Positions 9,388 through 20,328 of a stretch of 41,039 nt of DNA are shown one piece after another. This DNA is from Entamoeba invadens IP1 (taxonomy: Eukaryota > Evosea > Mastigamoebida > Endamoebidae), in the NCBI RefSeq assembly GCF_000330505.1, contig NW_004443736.1:91527-132565 (forward strand), written 5' to 3'. Position 1 is the first letter of the stretch, and every line of letters begins with the position of its first letter. The position numbers and the translations under genes were made by a program. The notes beneath the pieces were generated by a model. It was given only the letters and a program-made list of their open reading frames with translations, had not been told where the DNA came from and did not search any database.

Positions 9388-11065
9388 TTTAAACTTCGTT
9401 AAGTTTTTACTTGTTGTTAAAATATCTAAAGTTTAATGATTTTGTTTAGGTAATTATTGTCATTTAATTAAATTAATAATTTTTTTGAAAACACATAAAA
9501 GGTAAATACAACGTTAAGTTTATTATAAAAAAAATAATCAATGGTATAGTTAATTGTCATAAGTTTAATTTTATTATATTTTTCGCATTTCTTCGTTTAT
9601 TTTTGTATAAACTTGTTTGATTTTTGTAATAAAAATAACAAATTTAATCTCCAAGTTATTTTGTGATAATATCAAATTATTTGTATATTCGAAAATAATT
9701 TTAACCAATTTTGAAACATAAATTAAATGAATTCAGAAACAATAAAAACGTAAACATTGTTATTGATATGCATTTTATTAACTGAAACAACATATAAAAA
9801 AGGAATTAATACACTAATTTAACAATATCTGAAATTTACGACATAACAAATACAAAAAGTGTGTATGTATTTTTATTGGAAAAAATTATAAATAAATTTT
9901 TTATTTATAATCATTACCATTATTTATTTAAGAAACACATTTAAAAAAACAATTTGAGTATTGATTAAAATTAAAGAGTTTGTAATATATAATATTGATA
10001 TTCAAACAAAATGTAATAAATAAAAATGTAATTAATATTATCAATGTTTATTTTTAACAATAAATTAAATAACAAATGTAATAAAAAAGTTATAAAATGC
10101 TCAAAGCAATTTAATAAAGTTGATATTTTGTTAATGGCAACTTTAATTAGTTAAACCAAGATGTTTTAACAATTATTTTAATGTTATTGGTATTTAGTTG
10201 TCTTAAATTGATTATTAATTAAATGCAAATATTAATTTATGATTTTTATTAATTTTTTTTATATAATTCAATAAAATATATAAACTTTTTATCTAAACAC
10301 ATCAAATATTATAAAATAATATTTTGTTAAATTTATTTCTATTTTATTAACACTTTAAATAACAATAAACAAAAATTAAATAATCAAATAATTAAAAAAT
10401 ATAAACATCTTTAAAAAACCCTGTTTTTTAATTGACCTGTTATTTTTGTATAATTAATTTAAATTGTAAAATATTCCTTTTTGATTGTGTAATGTCATGC
10501 ATATAAAATAAATATTAAAAAACTGAAAAATTATAATAAAAACTCGAAATATCCCGTTTTTAAATTACTTGAATTATGTTAAATGTTATTTAAAATGTCA
10601 AGTTTTTATATTAATTGCCAGATTATAAAAAATTATCATGTACATTACATTAGACATCAAACCCGTTACCATATTTAGCATCAAAAATGCAACATAATAG
10701 CCAACGTTTAATTATGCCTTGATAATATTTTTAAATTATCAATTGGTAAAATAGAGGTTATTATGTGTTTTTAATTATACGTGTTTACATAATAATTAAT
10801 GATGCCAATTTAAAAAACTTTTATTCCAAAAATGAAAAAACAATAAAAAATGATACTTTTAAGACATTATGAGTTTATTTACAAAAAAATAAATTATTTA
10901 CAGTTCATATAAAACAAAACAGTTTTATTTTCAAAAAAAAATTTTAAACAAAAAAAAGAAAAATGGCAATATTTAATTATGGTAAATAATGAAAAAACAT
11001 TAAAAATATAACATTTTATTTTCTTCATAAAAATTAACAATCATCATTTATTAAATAATTCATTT
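9388..11065. other. Long AT-rich spacer, no recognised gene
   Basis: This stretch of about 1.7 kb is extremely AT-rich and contains no frame with protein-like composition. I looked for tRNA boxes and long inverted repeats and found none convincing. The left end of the hAT element that follows should lie in the last few hundred bases, but no terminal repeat was identified. Confidence 0.6.
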
Positions 11066-13245
11066 TTGTATATTTGTTATTTAAAACTCAAAAAACAAAC
11101 AATGAAAATTAGTATAGTTAATGAAAAGTGGTACCAAAAACACTATACTCCTTTTTCCACATGCGATACTTGTTGTTATTGTCTCTTCTGTGGTACACAT
11201 GTCACTTGTTCTCTGAAGAATGGACCACATTCAATGACTCGGAACTTTTTTGAATTTCATATCAACAATCTTAAATCACACGAAAAGGACCATCTTCTTA
11301 AATGTGAGGATAATGTCGACCCACATACTTGGGCTTTTTTAAAGCTGTTGTTGAAATTTTTCATTTCAGCATCTATTCCACTCAACCAGTTTGACAATCC
11401 ATGTCTCGCCGATTTACTACACTTTTTTGAACCCGAACTACATCTTCACTCGACAAGAACAATGAAGGAAATATTTCTAGATAAATTTTTCAATGAAGAA
11501 ATCAACTTAAAAAACCAGTTTAACAACAATATTGATCCATTGAAGTCATATGTCACAACTGATTTGGCATCAAAGTTTGGTAAAAATTTTATAGTTGTGA
11601 CTTTAAGATCTTCAACGGAGGACTTTGAGTGTATCGATGAATTGTTGGAATTGGGTGAATTTATAGGTCGTCACAAATCCGCTGCAATAGCAAATGGAGT
11701 GAAATGTATTCTTGAAAGAAACAATATTAAAAATAAACTATTTGCGATAAACACGGATAATGGAAGTTCAAATAATCAATTAAACTCACTTTGTGAAAAT
11801 AAGCTAACTTGTGTAGTTCACACATCAAATTTGTTGTTTGGAGAAGTCACCAATACTTTTGTAAAATTCAGATAATTATTATTATTTTTAAATAAATTTT
11901 CAAAGGCGCTACAAATGTCACCAGAATTAACAGAAATGTTAAAGGAAAATTGTCGAGTTTCAAATGAAAAATATTGTACTGAAAAAACTTTTAGCCCACT
12001 CGTTTTAATAACTGTTTCCGAGTCTTTAAATGTCTGAAGCAAAATAAGGGGGCTCTGGTTAATTTGGGAACTATGTGTCCGTTGACTGAAGATGATTATA
12101 ATATGATTGACTCAATATATTGTTTTACCGAGTCTTTAAACTCAATATATAATATGCTTTCTTCTGATAAATGTCCATCTTCAAACGTAATTGATGAAAT
12201 AACAAAAATGTGGGTTGTTCTTAACCCAAAAACACTATGGGGAGAAGATGTTAGTGCGATGAATATTTTCGAAATAATGGAGCATTTTGATATAGAAAAA
12301 AAAGTTTAATGAAAAAAAAAAGATTTTGAAAGCTCAACAAAGAAAAAAAACTACAAAAGGTTCAAAATGAAGTAGAAAAAGAAGAGGCAATAATAACTAA
12401 ATATAGAAACGAACAACTCAAAAAATTGGAAATAAATAATAAAATGATTTATAGAAAAAAAAACAATTGAAAGATAAAAAAAGGTCGAAACAAATGTTTT
12501 TGTGTTCGATGATCCAGACAATGGTGTTGTTAGTAGTGCTGGTTCAGAAAACGAAATTGAAAACCAAGATATCGATTGCAACCAATCAAAAGAAGGAACA
12601 ACTCCCAGCTGCACGAATTTTCAATGGAAAAGTTGTGCAGCAGAAGCTTTTATTTTTCGATTCAAATCCATATTGAATGAAAAATGCTACTTAATTCCTT
12701 GTTATCTTACGCCAAAATACCGAGTGAAATTACCAATAAGAATACAAGAAAAGGTACGCGTGTTATTCTTACAAGAAGTCATGAAAGACTTGTTACAAGG
12801 CTTACCAATCAAGTCTGCGTTCGGGTTTTCAACGTGTGAATACTATGTTGTTTCAAGTGATGCAACAACAGATGATATTTTACAAATAAAAATAAGAAAA
12901 GAAGTGGAAGAGTTTGAAAAAGAAAACGACACTCAAATGAACGCACTTCAATTTTGGAAAAAATATCATCAAGATAATAAGTATGTGTTGCTACAAGGAA
13001 CGGTTCGAAAATATCTATTTATCCCCCCAACAAGTATTGATTCGGAAAGCGTTTTTAGTTTACTTAATTATGTTTTTGATAAAAAGAGAGTAAGACTTAA
13101 TGCTTCTACAATAAGAAAACTTGTAATGTCGAAGTATGTAATAACAAAACAAATTGACAAAATTAAATCAGAAAAAAAGAAGGAAAATGTAACTCTTTGT
13201 CAAAAAAGAAATACGTTTGGAACATCTGGACCTCTAATTAAATGA
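11066..13245 (+). mobile_element. Decayed hAT-family transposase
   Basis: Several frames on one strand together read as a hAT transposase. The first (11066-11875, 269 aa) starts with a Cys/His cluster (CCYCLFCGTH and later H-x4-H) resembling a BED-type finger. It contains TDNGSSNN followed by CVVHTSNLLF, matching the catalytic-Asp and C-x2-H regions of hAT enzymes. The reading passes through about 11883-12039 and 12064-12309, then a Lys/Glu-rich coiled-coil stretch broken at poly-A runs. It ends in 12502-13245, which carries PPTSIDSESVFSLLNYVF, the C-terminal dimerisation signature. Frameshifts near 11880, 12015 and 12310, plus stops, make it non-functional as read. Several shifts are at homopolymers. 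Terminal repeats and 8-bp duplications were not found. Confidence 0.75.
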
Positions 13246-13700
13246 TATTAAAAGTAAATAAAGTTCAAATTGTTAACATGATAAATTCAATATAATACTA
13301 AACAAGTTTATGTATGTTTAAGGTTTATAAAATAACACGCGCAATCACAAAATGTTATTGTTGTAGATAAACTATAATATCCATAAAATGACTATAATTG
13401 TTAAAAACAATACTAAACTTAATAAAATAAAAAAATTATCTTTATATGGTTTATACTATAATTTTTAATTTGTTAAATAGTTTAATTCTTTTGTTTGCTT
13501 TGGGGAGTTCTGCTTTTATAATAAAATATATTTTTATTTAATTTAAAAAAACAAAAAATATATTTTGGTTTTTTTAATTAAATGGAATTTCAAGTTTGTT
13601 GTTTGAATTATTGTTTTGGGCATTTTTATGTTTTAAATCTGATTTATTTTAAATGATCATTTTTGTTATTTTCGAAGAAAGGAATCAAAAAGAAGAAAAA
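13246..13700. other. AT-rich spacer downstream of the hAT remnant
   Basis: No gene or structured element is visible. It may contain the right end of the hAT element. Confidence 0.5.
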
Positions 13701-14010
13701 ACAAATAACATTTGTTGAATGGCTGCAAAAAGCGGGCAAGTGTTATTTGAATTTTCCCGCGTCAATTGAATTTATTAGGCCCAACAACCCCAAATTCTAG
13801 AAGACCGGCCTGATGTCTAGATTACAGGTCGGTACGAAACCCCTATAGTTTTCCAAACCCCCTCAAGTCGTCAATTGATTGGTCAAAACCAGAAAAAAAA
13901 TATTATATATTTAGAAACGACATTTTCGGATGAAGATTGTAAGCCAACTCCACAAACGCGTTGTTAAAACTTGTTCTCCGATGTCACTTCTTGTGGTTTT
14001 ACACGAGACG
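13701..14010. ncRNA. Structured GC-richer patch, possible non-coding RNA or old repeat
   Basis: This patch stands out from its AT-rich surroundings. It contains a 9-bp stem at 13804-13812 / 13825-13833 (ACCGGCCTG with CAGGTCGGT) around a 12-nt loop. One pair is G-U when read as plus-strand RNA and would be a C-A mismatch on the other strand. A second short stem, GCGGG/CCCGC, is at 13732-13736 / 13756-13760. Neither strand gives a recognisable protein. It could be a small RNA gene or a transposon fragment; I recognise no RNA family. Confidence 0.25.
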
Positions 14011-14246
14011 CGACTTATTATGATCATGTATTGAACAGTTATAAACAAATGTAGTTTTTTATGGTTTTTATTTTTATATTTTGTTTTTGTTTTTATTATA
14101 CAACATTTTTTGTCCATTTTTATATCGTACTTGTTCGGGATAACGTCGTTATTATTGTTCTTTGAAGCTTGAAAGGTTTAAGACAAATTGATGGGTTTTT
14201 ACCATAACTGTACAACAATAAATAATATTTTTCAAAAAACAAAAAG

Positions 14247-14331
14247 TGGGAATTATGGGAATCGAACCCAAGGTCTTCTCTTGTTGTTATTCAAACCATT
14301 CTGAGATGCACTACCATTATGCTAAACTCCC
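14247..14331 (-). tRNA. tRNA-like gene with extended, aberrant anticodon arm (isotype unresolved)
   Basis: On the minus strand the acceptor GGGAGTT pairs with AATTCCC (one G-U), followed by a discriminator A. The D-arm region reads GCATAATGGTAGTGC (A-box-like), and the T-arm contains GGGTTCGATTCCC (B-box). T5-G-T6 just after the 3' end is a good RNA polymerase III terminator. The anticodon stem is TCTCA with AGAGA, paired in four of five positions. It encloses 20 nt instead of 7, as if a 13-nt intron were present. Placing the intron after position 37 gives A at position 33 instead of the invariant T, and anticodon ATG. So the isotype cannot be named: it is either a pseudogene or an unusually spliced tRNA. 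Confidence 0.6.
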
Positions 14332-14611
14332 CTTTGAATAATCCTCACAAAATTGCAATTGATAAATTTATAAATTTATAAATGATTTTTTTAAAAATTA
14401 TTATAATTGTTTGATTTTTATAAAAATTAGGTAATGTTTAATTTATTATAAATCATAAATTTCATATAAAATAAAATAATAACAATTTACAAACGTAATT
14501 CTATCCAATCAGATTATTTTTTTAAAATTTATATTTTACAATAAAATATTATAAAATAACAAATGAATAAAATTTTTGTTATAAATAAACACAAAACACA
14601 CCAAAACAGTT

Positions 14612-15786
14612 TTACGCCTCTTTCTCAAAACAGTGTGTATTTTCAGGCAACCAACTCACAGCCGCGTGGTTTCTGAAACTGATTACAAACAGTGGAAGAC
14701 AATAAGACGTGTTCCAATCGATTGGGTTATTTATAATATAACAAAATCCTGGTTGTGTTCTGACTTGATTACCATTTAGCACATAAGTCAGTATCAAATG
14801 ACTTCCATTTTGGCAATAACTAAATGATGTCTGTGGTTGGATTCCAAAATACTCGCCCGTACCGTACGCCTGTCCTGACCTTCTGTGTGGGTCAAACCCC
14901 TCGTTACAAATGCCCTGTACCCCATTTTCAGGACTTCCATGCCACGTGAAAAAGCCGTTGTTCACATCAAAATTGTTAAGCGACACCATTTTAGAGAATC
15001 TTGTCATTGCATTGCAGTTCTTCAGAAGTTGTGTGTTGAACTGGATGATCGAGTTCTGCGATATTTCAGGGCAGTTTGGTGTGTTACGAATGAACTCCAT
15101 CCCATTTTCGTAAAGTGTTCGCAGCCAAGCTGCCATGTTCTTATATGATTTGTACTGCGCACATGTGAATTCCTCGTGCCACGTCTTTTCTCTGCAATTA
15201 TAACAAAATTTGTTACCACAGTACGCGCACGTCCTCTTGATGTTGTTGTTGCCTTGTGTGTTTCCAGGTATCGGGTTGTTGCAGTGAGGACATGTCGAGA
15301 AGCCGTGGTCTTTCAAGTACTTCCCTACCATCTTCTCTTCCATCACATCGCGCTGCTTCTGTGTGATCAGCCCATCATGAAGAAGTTTTGCACTGTTGTT
15401 CAAAGTGTTGTTGCATTCCTGGAAGAAACACTGGATATACGGATTGGGACCTTCTATTTGTTCTGCTATGTGTTTTATCATACACTGCTCATCATTTTAA
15501 AAATTCAAAGTCAATTAATGTAACAAACAGAACGACAGAGGACATGACCGCACCCATCAAAAGGTACTAGTTGGCTGATTTTTATTTGACTGAAACACTT
15601 CTGACAGAGTTCAGTCGTCTTTTGCTCACGTTGTGTTATATTGATACATTCCTCGTATGAGTGAACAAATTTGAGAATGACTTCTTCACGAGTTTTGTCG
15701 TCTTTGATACCACCAATGTCAAAAGGATTAAATCTGCTGAACGAAGGATTTAATTTGCGTGACATTGAACACTTTTCAAGTTCCAA
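14612..15786 (-). CDS. RING1-IBR-PARP fusion protein (predicted mono-ADP-ribosyltransferase), spliced
   Basis: Two exons (15786-15529 and 15484-14612) join across a 44-nt intron to give 376 aa. The splice restores a textbook RING1: C61-x2-C64-x14-C79-x-H81-x2-C84-x2-C87-x17-C105-x4-C110. An IBR-type zinc module follows (C151, C154, C172, C175, C180, C183, H189, C194; CAYCGNKFCYNC). A RING1-IBR pair is normally followed by a RING2 carrying the catalytic Cys of RBR ubiquitin ligases. Here the C-terminal part (about 255-376) is a PARP catalytic domain instead: H268 in WHGSPENG, Y298 in YGTGEYFG, and Leu351 (PLFVISF) where PARP1 has its catalytic Glu. That H-Y-L triad predicts mono- rather than poly-ADP-ribosylation. 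The likely role is ADP-ribosylating proteins, perhaps ubiquitin-bound ones, near E2 enzymes; this is inference. Confidence 0.85.
15485..15528 (-). other. 44-nt spliceosomal intron in the RING1-IBR-PARP gene
   Basis: The donor is GTTTGT, the Entamoeba consensus, and the acceptor is CAG. Removing exactly these 44 nt joins CRS to CMIKH in frame and creates the C-x2-C spacing needed at the end of RING1. Reading through the intron reaches a stop within five codons. The fit of protein motif, donor and frame makes this intron secure without transcript data. Confidence 0.85.
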
Positions 15787-16767
15787 TGATACTTATTTAT
15801 TTAATTTTATTTGCTTTAATTGGATTTTTGTTATATTTTTTAATGTGAGATTTAAATAAATCATTATATTGGATTATAAATAATGTTGATTGAGTATTTA
15901 TTTAAAATATTTGGAGGTAAAAATACAACTTAATATCTGATTTCATTTATTAAGAAGTATAAGTAAATATATACAATCATTGTGTTTTTCTTTGAATTTT
16001 TCAATATACAAAAAATACTTATTAAATTTTGTTATAATAACAAAATTCATTAGATTTTTAAAAGTGAATTGATGAGACCATCTGAATAAAAAAAACTTCT
16101 TAGTTATCTGTATATTTATAATAATTATTAAATATATTAAAAATATCTAATTATTTATTATCAATAAGACTTATTAACTTAATAAAAAAATAAATATCCA
16201 TTGTCTAGTTAAATTAAATAATATTTAACTATATATTATAGTTAATATCACAACAAAAAGATGTTTTTATTTCCACAACAAAAAACCACTACAATTTACC
16301 AAATTATATTTAATTATCATAAAAAATAACCAAAAATGAAAACTGTAACTATTGTAATAAACACACAACAACCTTATAAATTATTATTAATGTTGATACG
16401 TTTTATTTTATTAACGTAAATATAGAATGTAATATAATAAATATATATTAATATTTTACTTGCTTGTTTCAACTACACTCTTATCAATTTAAACAATATC
16501 GAATTTCAATATTAAATAATATAAATTATAATAATTGATATATTTTTATAATAACTACACATGTTATAATAAATACATCTGATTATAATTAGTTTAATTT
16601 ATTATATTATTATTAATTTCAAGTAAAATAATTAATACTATTAATATTTAATATTAATTAATTATTATACATTTGTATATTGAAATTTTTGAACAAATAA
16701 TTATTAGACAAATAATTTTTATTTGGCTGGTTAAAATACAAACTGATAATATCAACACCCACATTGC
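15787..16767. other. AT-rich divergent spacer
   Basis: This spacer lies between the diverging RING1-IBR-PARP and LRR genes, so both promoters must lie here. It is almost pure A/T with no open frame of substance. Confidence 0.65.
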
Positions 16768-18873
16768 ATGAGAACACTTGACAGATATCACATGATGATA
16801 GTCGCCAAATACTTTCTGTTTGAAGACGACTTTATCAAGATGACGATGATCTGCAAAAAGTTCAAAGAAGTGAACGACATGTTCCATTTCAATCCAATTC
16901 CAGTCTCCAAAACTCTTTGCACATTATTTCCACACATCGAGACGCAGAACATATACAACTTCTATGACCCGATACTCCCGTCTGCCAAGCGTGTATTATT
17001 TTGGGCGCAGATAGGCAATAAACGTCGTAAAATGTTACTGAAAAGATACCCAAACATCGAGTTTTCGTTCAAACGGCTGATGACTGGAACACCAACAAGT
17101 GACGAGTTCAAAGATGAGCACGACGTTTTTGTTGCCTCTGCGTCTTACTTCAGAACAGTTAAAAATGGGGTCGTTGATTTCAGTCATTACCCATTCGTTG
17201 GGTGTCCAATGAGTGTCCGTGCAAATTTCAATGCACAAAAAGTTGTTCTTTCGCCAAACTTGCGAACAATTCAAAAAGATGGGTGGTCTGGCTTTGGCAG
17301 TGTACGAGAGATTGACTTATCACACGTCACTCGACTTAAAAGTGGATCCATCTCATATTGTGGATTCACCTCGTTGACACTCTCAACGCACTTAGAAGTC
17401 ATAGAAGACAAGGCTTTGTTTAATTTATACAACTTGAAGAATGTGGTGATAGATGGCGACTTGACTGATTTGGACATCACATTGGATTGCTACAAAACAC
17501 TCACAAAATTTGGTGTGAAAGTGAGTGGACGAGTGTGGTGTGACAAACAGACCATCAGAGAGAGCGAAGACATCAAAGTGATCACTCCAACTTATTTCAA
17601 CGGTGATAACAAGACACTTCCCATCAAATATGTTCCTGCTAATTCTTTCTTCAACGAACAGAAAATGACCAAATTGATACTTCCAACCACGTTGAGTGAA
17701 ATCAGAGGGTTTGACTGGTGCAACAAATTGCAAGAAGTTAATCTTCCCTTTGTCACGCGTGTCGACAAGAAGTGCTTTGCCAACTGTGTTAATTTGACGA
17801 GTGCCAGTCTTCCAAAAGCAACACATATCGGTTCATTCTGTTTTGATAATTGTGCAAAACTTGCCGTTATCAACTTGTGTGAGCACCTCGACCATTTATC
17901 ACGTGGTACATTTGCACAGTGCACTGCACTGACTTCACTCAAGTTGCCAGACGCACTCACATCGATGGGGAAGAACATTTTCAACACAAAGAAACAAGAA
18001 AAAGCGCCGATTTTACAAAAAATGAAACTCCCGACAAACTTGAGAAAACTTGAGAAATGGGCGGTCAGTGTAGTAGACATCCCAGAAGTCTATGTAGTTC
18101 CAAAGGGGCTGTTTAAAATTGGAAAAGGCGCTTTTACAACGCAAAAGATCAGAGAGTTTGTTGTGAAATACAACGACGTCTATTTGGGTAAGAATCTGTT
18201 TGCGTTCAACACAACACTCCAAAAAGTCGTTTTGGAGCAACAGAAGCACATTGGAATGAATTTGTTCTTTGGGTGTGTCAACTTGAAAGAAGTTGTCTTG
18301 TCTGACGTTGTCGAGTCGATCGGCAAAAATGCGTTCAGAAAGTGTGAGAAATTGAGTCAAATTAGAATTGGAAGTGGTGTAAAATACATCGAAAGCAACG
18401 CATTTAATGGCTGCACATCACTCGATAATATCACATTTTGCAACTCAAACGTCAAAATAGCAGTCGACGCATTCAAAGGGTGTCACACCAAAAACGTGAC
18501 ACTTGAGACGTGTGACAAATTGAAGGTGTTCAATGGAAGAGTGTGTTATGATATGGCACTTATGATGAAAGCAAACGGTGTGATGTGTAGTGTTGTTGAA
18601 TTTACAAGAGATGACAGGAGAACACACGGCAGTCACATTCCAGAAATTGTGACACGACTTGGAGTCAAATGTTTTGAGGGGTGCACAAATGAAGTCATTG
18701 AAGTCCCAAACAAAGTGACAAAAATCGGATTCAAGTGCTTCAACAAATGCAAAAAATTGAAAAAGGTTGTTCTATCAAAAGCACTTTTTGATGAGACTAC
18801 AAACACGCTTTTAAAACAGAGAAAAGACCAACACTTCATTGGGGAAACAGTTGATGTGGTTTTCAGAGAATAA
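16768..18873 (+). CDS. BspA-type leucine-rich-repeat protein, 701 aa
   Basis: The first 50 or so residues (HMMIVAKYFLFEDDFIKM, then KKFKEV and FNPIPVSKTL) form an N-terminal F-box-like module typical of Entamoeba LRR proteins and shared with the gene at 37240. From about residue 145 to the C-terminus the protein is made of BspA/Treponema-type repeats, with F-x2-C-x2-L near-periodic at about 23 residues. Examples are CFANCVNLTSASLPKATHIG and AFRKCEKLSQIRIGSGVKYI. There is no signal peptide or membrane segment. BspA-like proteins mediate binding, and in Entamoeba some reach the surface without a classical signal. The partner is unknown. Base composition is clearly less AT-rich than the flanks. 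Several long minus-strand frames within it are antisense shadows. Confidence 0.9.
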   Translation: MRTLDRYHMMIVAKYFLFEDDFIKMTMICKKFKEVNDMFHFNPIPVSKTLCTLFPHIETQNIYNFYDPILPSAKRVLFWAQIGNKRRKMLLKRYPNIEFSFKRLMTGTPTSDEFKDEHDVFVASASYFRTVKNGVVDFSHYPFVGCPMSVRANFNAQKVVLSPNLRTIQKDGWSGFGSVREIDLSHVTRLKSGSISYCGFTSLTLSTHLEVIEDKALFNLYNLKNVVIDGDLTDLDITLDCYKTLTKFGVKVSGRVWCDKQTIRESEDIKVITPTYFNGDNKTLPIKYVPANSFFNEQKMTKLILPTTLSEIRGFDWCNKLQEVNLPFVTRVDKKCFANCVNLTSASLPKATHIGSFCFDNCAKLAVINLCEHLDHLSRGTFAQCTALTSLKLPDALTSMGKNIFNTKKQEKAPILQKMKLPTNLRKLEKWAVSVVDIPEVYVVPKGLFKIGKGAFTTQKIREFVVKYNDVYLGKNLFAFNTTLQKVVLEQQKHIGMNLFFGCVNLKEVVLSDVVESIGKNAFRKCEKLSQIRIGSGVKYIESNAFNGCTSLDNITFCNSNVKIAVDAFKGCHTKNVTLETCDKLKVFNGRVCYDMALMMKANGVMCSVVEFTRDDRRTHGSHIPEIVTRLGVKCFEGCTNEVIEVPNKVTKIGFKCFNKCKKLKKVVLSKALFDETTNTLLKQRKDQHFIGETVDVVFRE

Positions 18874-19962
18874 TTTTTATTCTATTTTAATTGTTTTTGA
18901 GTTAATTATTAATCAATTAATAAAATGATTATCATATGTAAAATAAACATGCTAATATAATGTTTATTAATTATTAATAATACAATGATTAACAAAGACA
19001 GGCACATCATTAAACACAGTTTCATGATAAATTATACATTAAGCTTAAAAATAAAAATCAATATAAAACCATATAACAACTAAATAAAAATTGAATTATA
19101 ATTAATAAAAACATGGTAAATATTATGTACATTATAACTTCTGTTGTTTTTTGTCAATTATTAATTATAATAATTATACAAATTATATGAAATATATTTT
19201 TATGTATATTTTATTGAACAATAATGAAATACACAATTTTTTAATAGAACTAATAATTTATTTTTTTATTGTTAATTGTTATATTTAAATATTTATGCAA
19301 TTTTGGGTTTGCACACATTATGATATTATGTTAAAATTGCTAAATGAATAATTATTATAAACATCAACAATAAATATGTTTATAATTTTTGCAAAGATAT
19401 TTTTATAATTTAAAAACATAATGTTTATTGTTATACAAACATGCAGTTTTATTAAAAAAATTAAAATATGAAATTATAATGTTTATTTATATAAAACGTG
19501 TTTTAATATGAAAACAAATATTATTAAAATAAAGTGACATAGCTTATAACAAAGTTATTTTTATTATATGTTTTATGTTTAATTTTAAAGCATTCATCAA
19601 TAAAAATTAACTTTTTTCAATGACGAATGGGTTTTATTGTACAACTATATAAATTTATATTATAATATCGAAAAATATAACATGATAATGTTATTGAAAC
19701 TGTATTTTTAACATAAAATGAAATTATTATACTTATAAGCAATTAAACATATTATAATAATTCTATATTTTTAATAAGGTTAAATATAACTAACACATTT
19801 TAAAGATGTAAAAATAGTTACTTAACAAATTTATACAAAAAAGTTGTTTTCCTCATTGACACATAACAACGAACAGTATTTTGCCTATACTTTTAAAAAT
19901 ACTAAACTAGAATAGTTTCGATAAAAGTATAATAAAAGTACAGACTTGATAATATCTATTCG
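18874..19962. other. AT-rich spacer
   Basis: About 1.1 kb of A/T-dominated DNA between two plus-strand genes. It holds no protein-like frame, tRNA box or convincing long inverted repeat. Confidence 0.65.
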
Positions 19963-20328
19963 ATGACAAACGTTGGAGTTTATGAAACCCGTCAACAACC
20001 CGAAAACACTTACAACCCACAAGACTACACACCACAATTGGTGTATATTGTTCCGGTACAACGAGAAGTGAATTGTGGGAATACAACACCTGGTGTATTC
20101 TATTTTGTTCTTGGGTTTTTCTGCTGTTGCTTTTGGGCGTGCGGGTATAGCCAAACCAAACACGCGTCGGACAAGCAAGAAAAAACACTGGGGAAAGTAT
20201 CTCTTGTGCTGTTTATAATGTCAAATGCTTTGGCGATTTTTGTATTTGGATTTGTATTACTCTGTGCTATTGTGTGGGGAATTGTGTTTGAAGATGCAAA
20301 TAGTAGTAGCAGCATCAGTTATAATTAA
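19963..20328 (+). CDS. Small two-helix membrane protein
   Basis: The 121-aa product has a polar, Pro/Tyr/Gln-rich N-terminus (residues 1-42) and a first hydrophobic segment at about 44-61. A short basic loop (QTKHASDKQEK) and a second, longer hydrophobic segment at about 79-108 follow, then an acidic/Ser-rich tail. The first segment contains FFCCCFWAC, a cysteine cluster that could be palmitoylated. There is no signal peptide before the first segment, so both ends probably face the cytosol. I know of no named family it matches. It is set apart from its spacers by much higher GC content and a clean start, which supports a real gene. Confidence 0.7.
   Translation: MTNVGVYETRQQPENTYNPQDYTPQLVYIVPVQREVNCGNTTPGVFYFVLGFFCCCFWACGYSQTKHASDKQEKTLGKVSLVLFIMSNALAIFVFGFVLLCAIVWGIVFEDANSSSSISYN

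Noticed and set aside
9388..11065. Search for tRNA B-boxes, CRISPR-like arrays and long inverted repeats
   Set aside because: Only random AT-rich simple sequence was found. No regularly spaced repeats exist anywhere in the window.
14885..15523. Plus-strand frames of 65-115 codons opposite the PARP fusion gene
   Set aside because: The minus strand carries clear zinc-finger and PARP motifs with a proper intron, so the plus-strand frames are shadows.
16768..18873. Minus-strand frames of 115-162 codons inside the 701-aa LRR gene
   Set aside because: They are antisense to a strong repeat protein. Their openness follows from its codon pattern.
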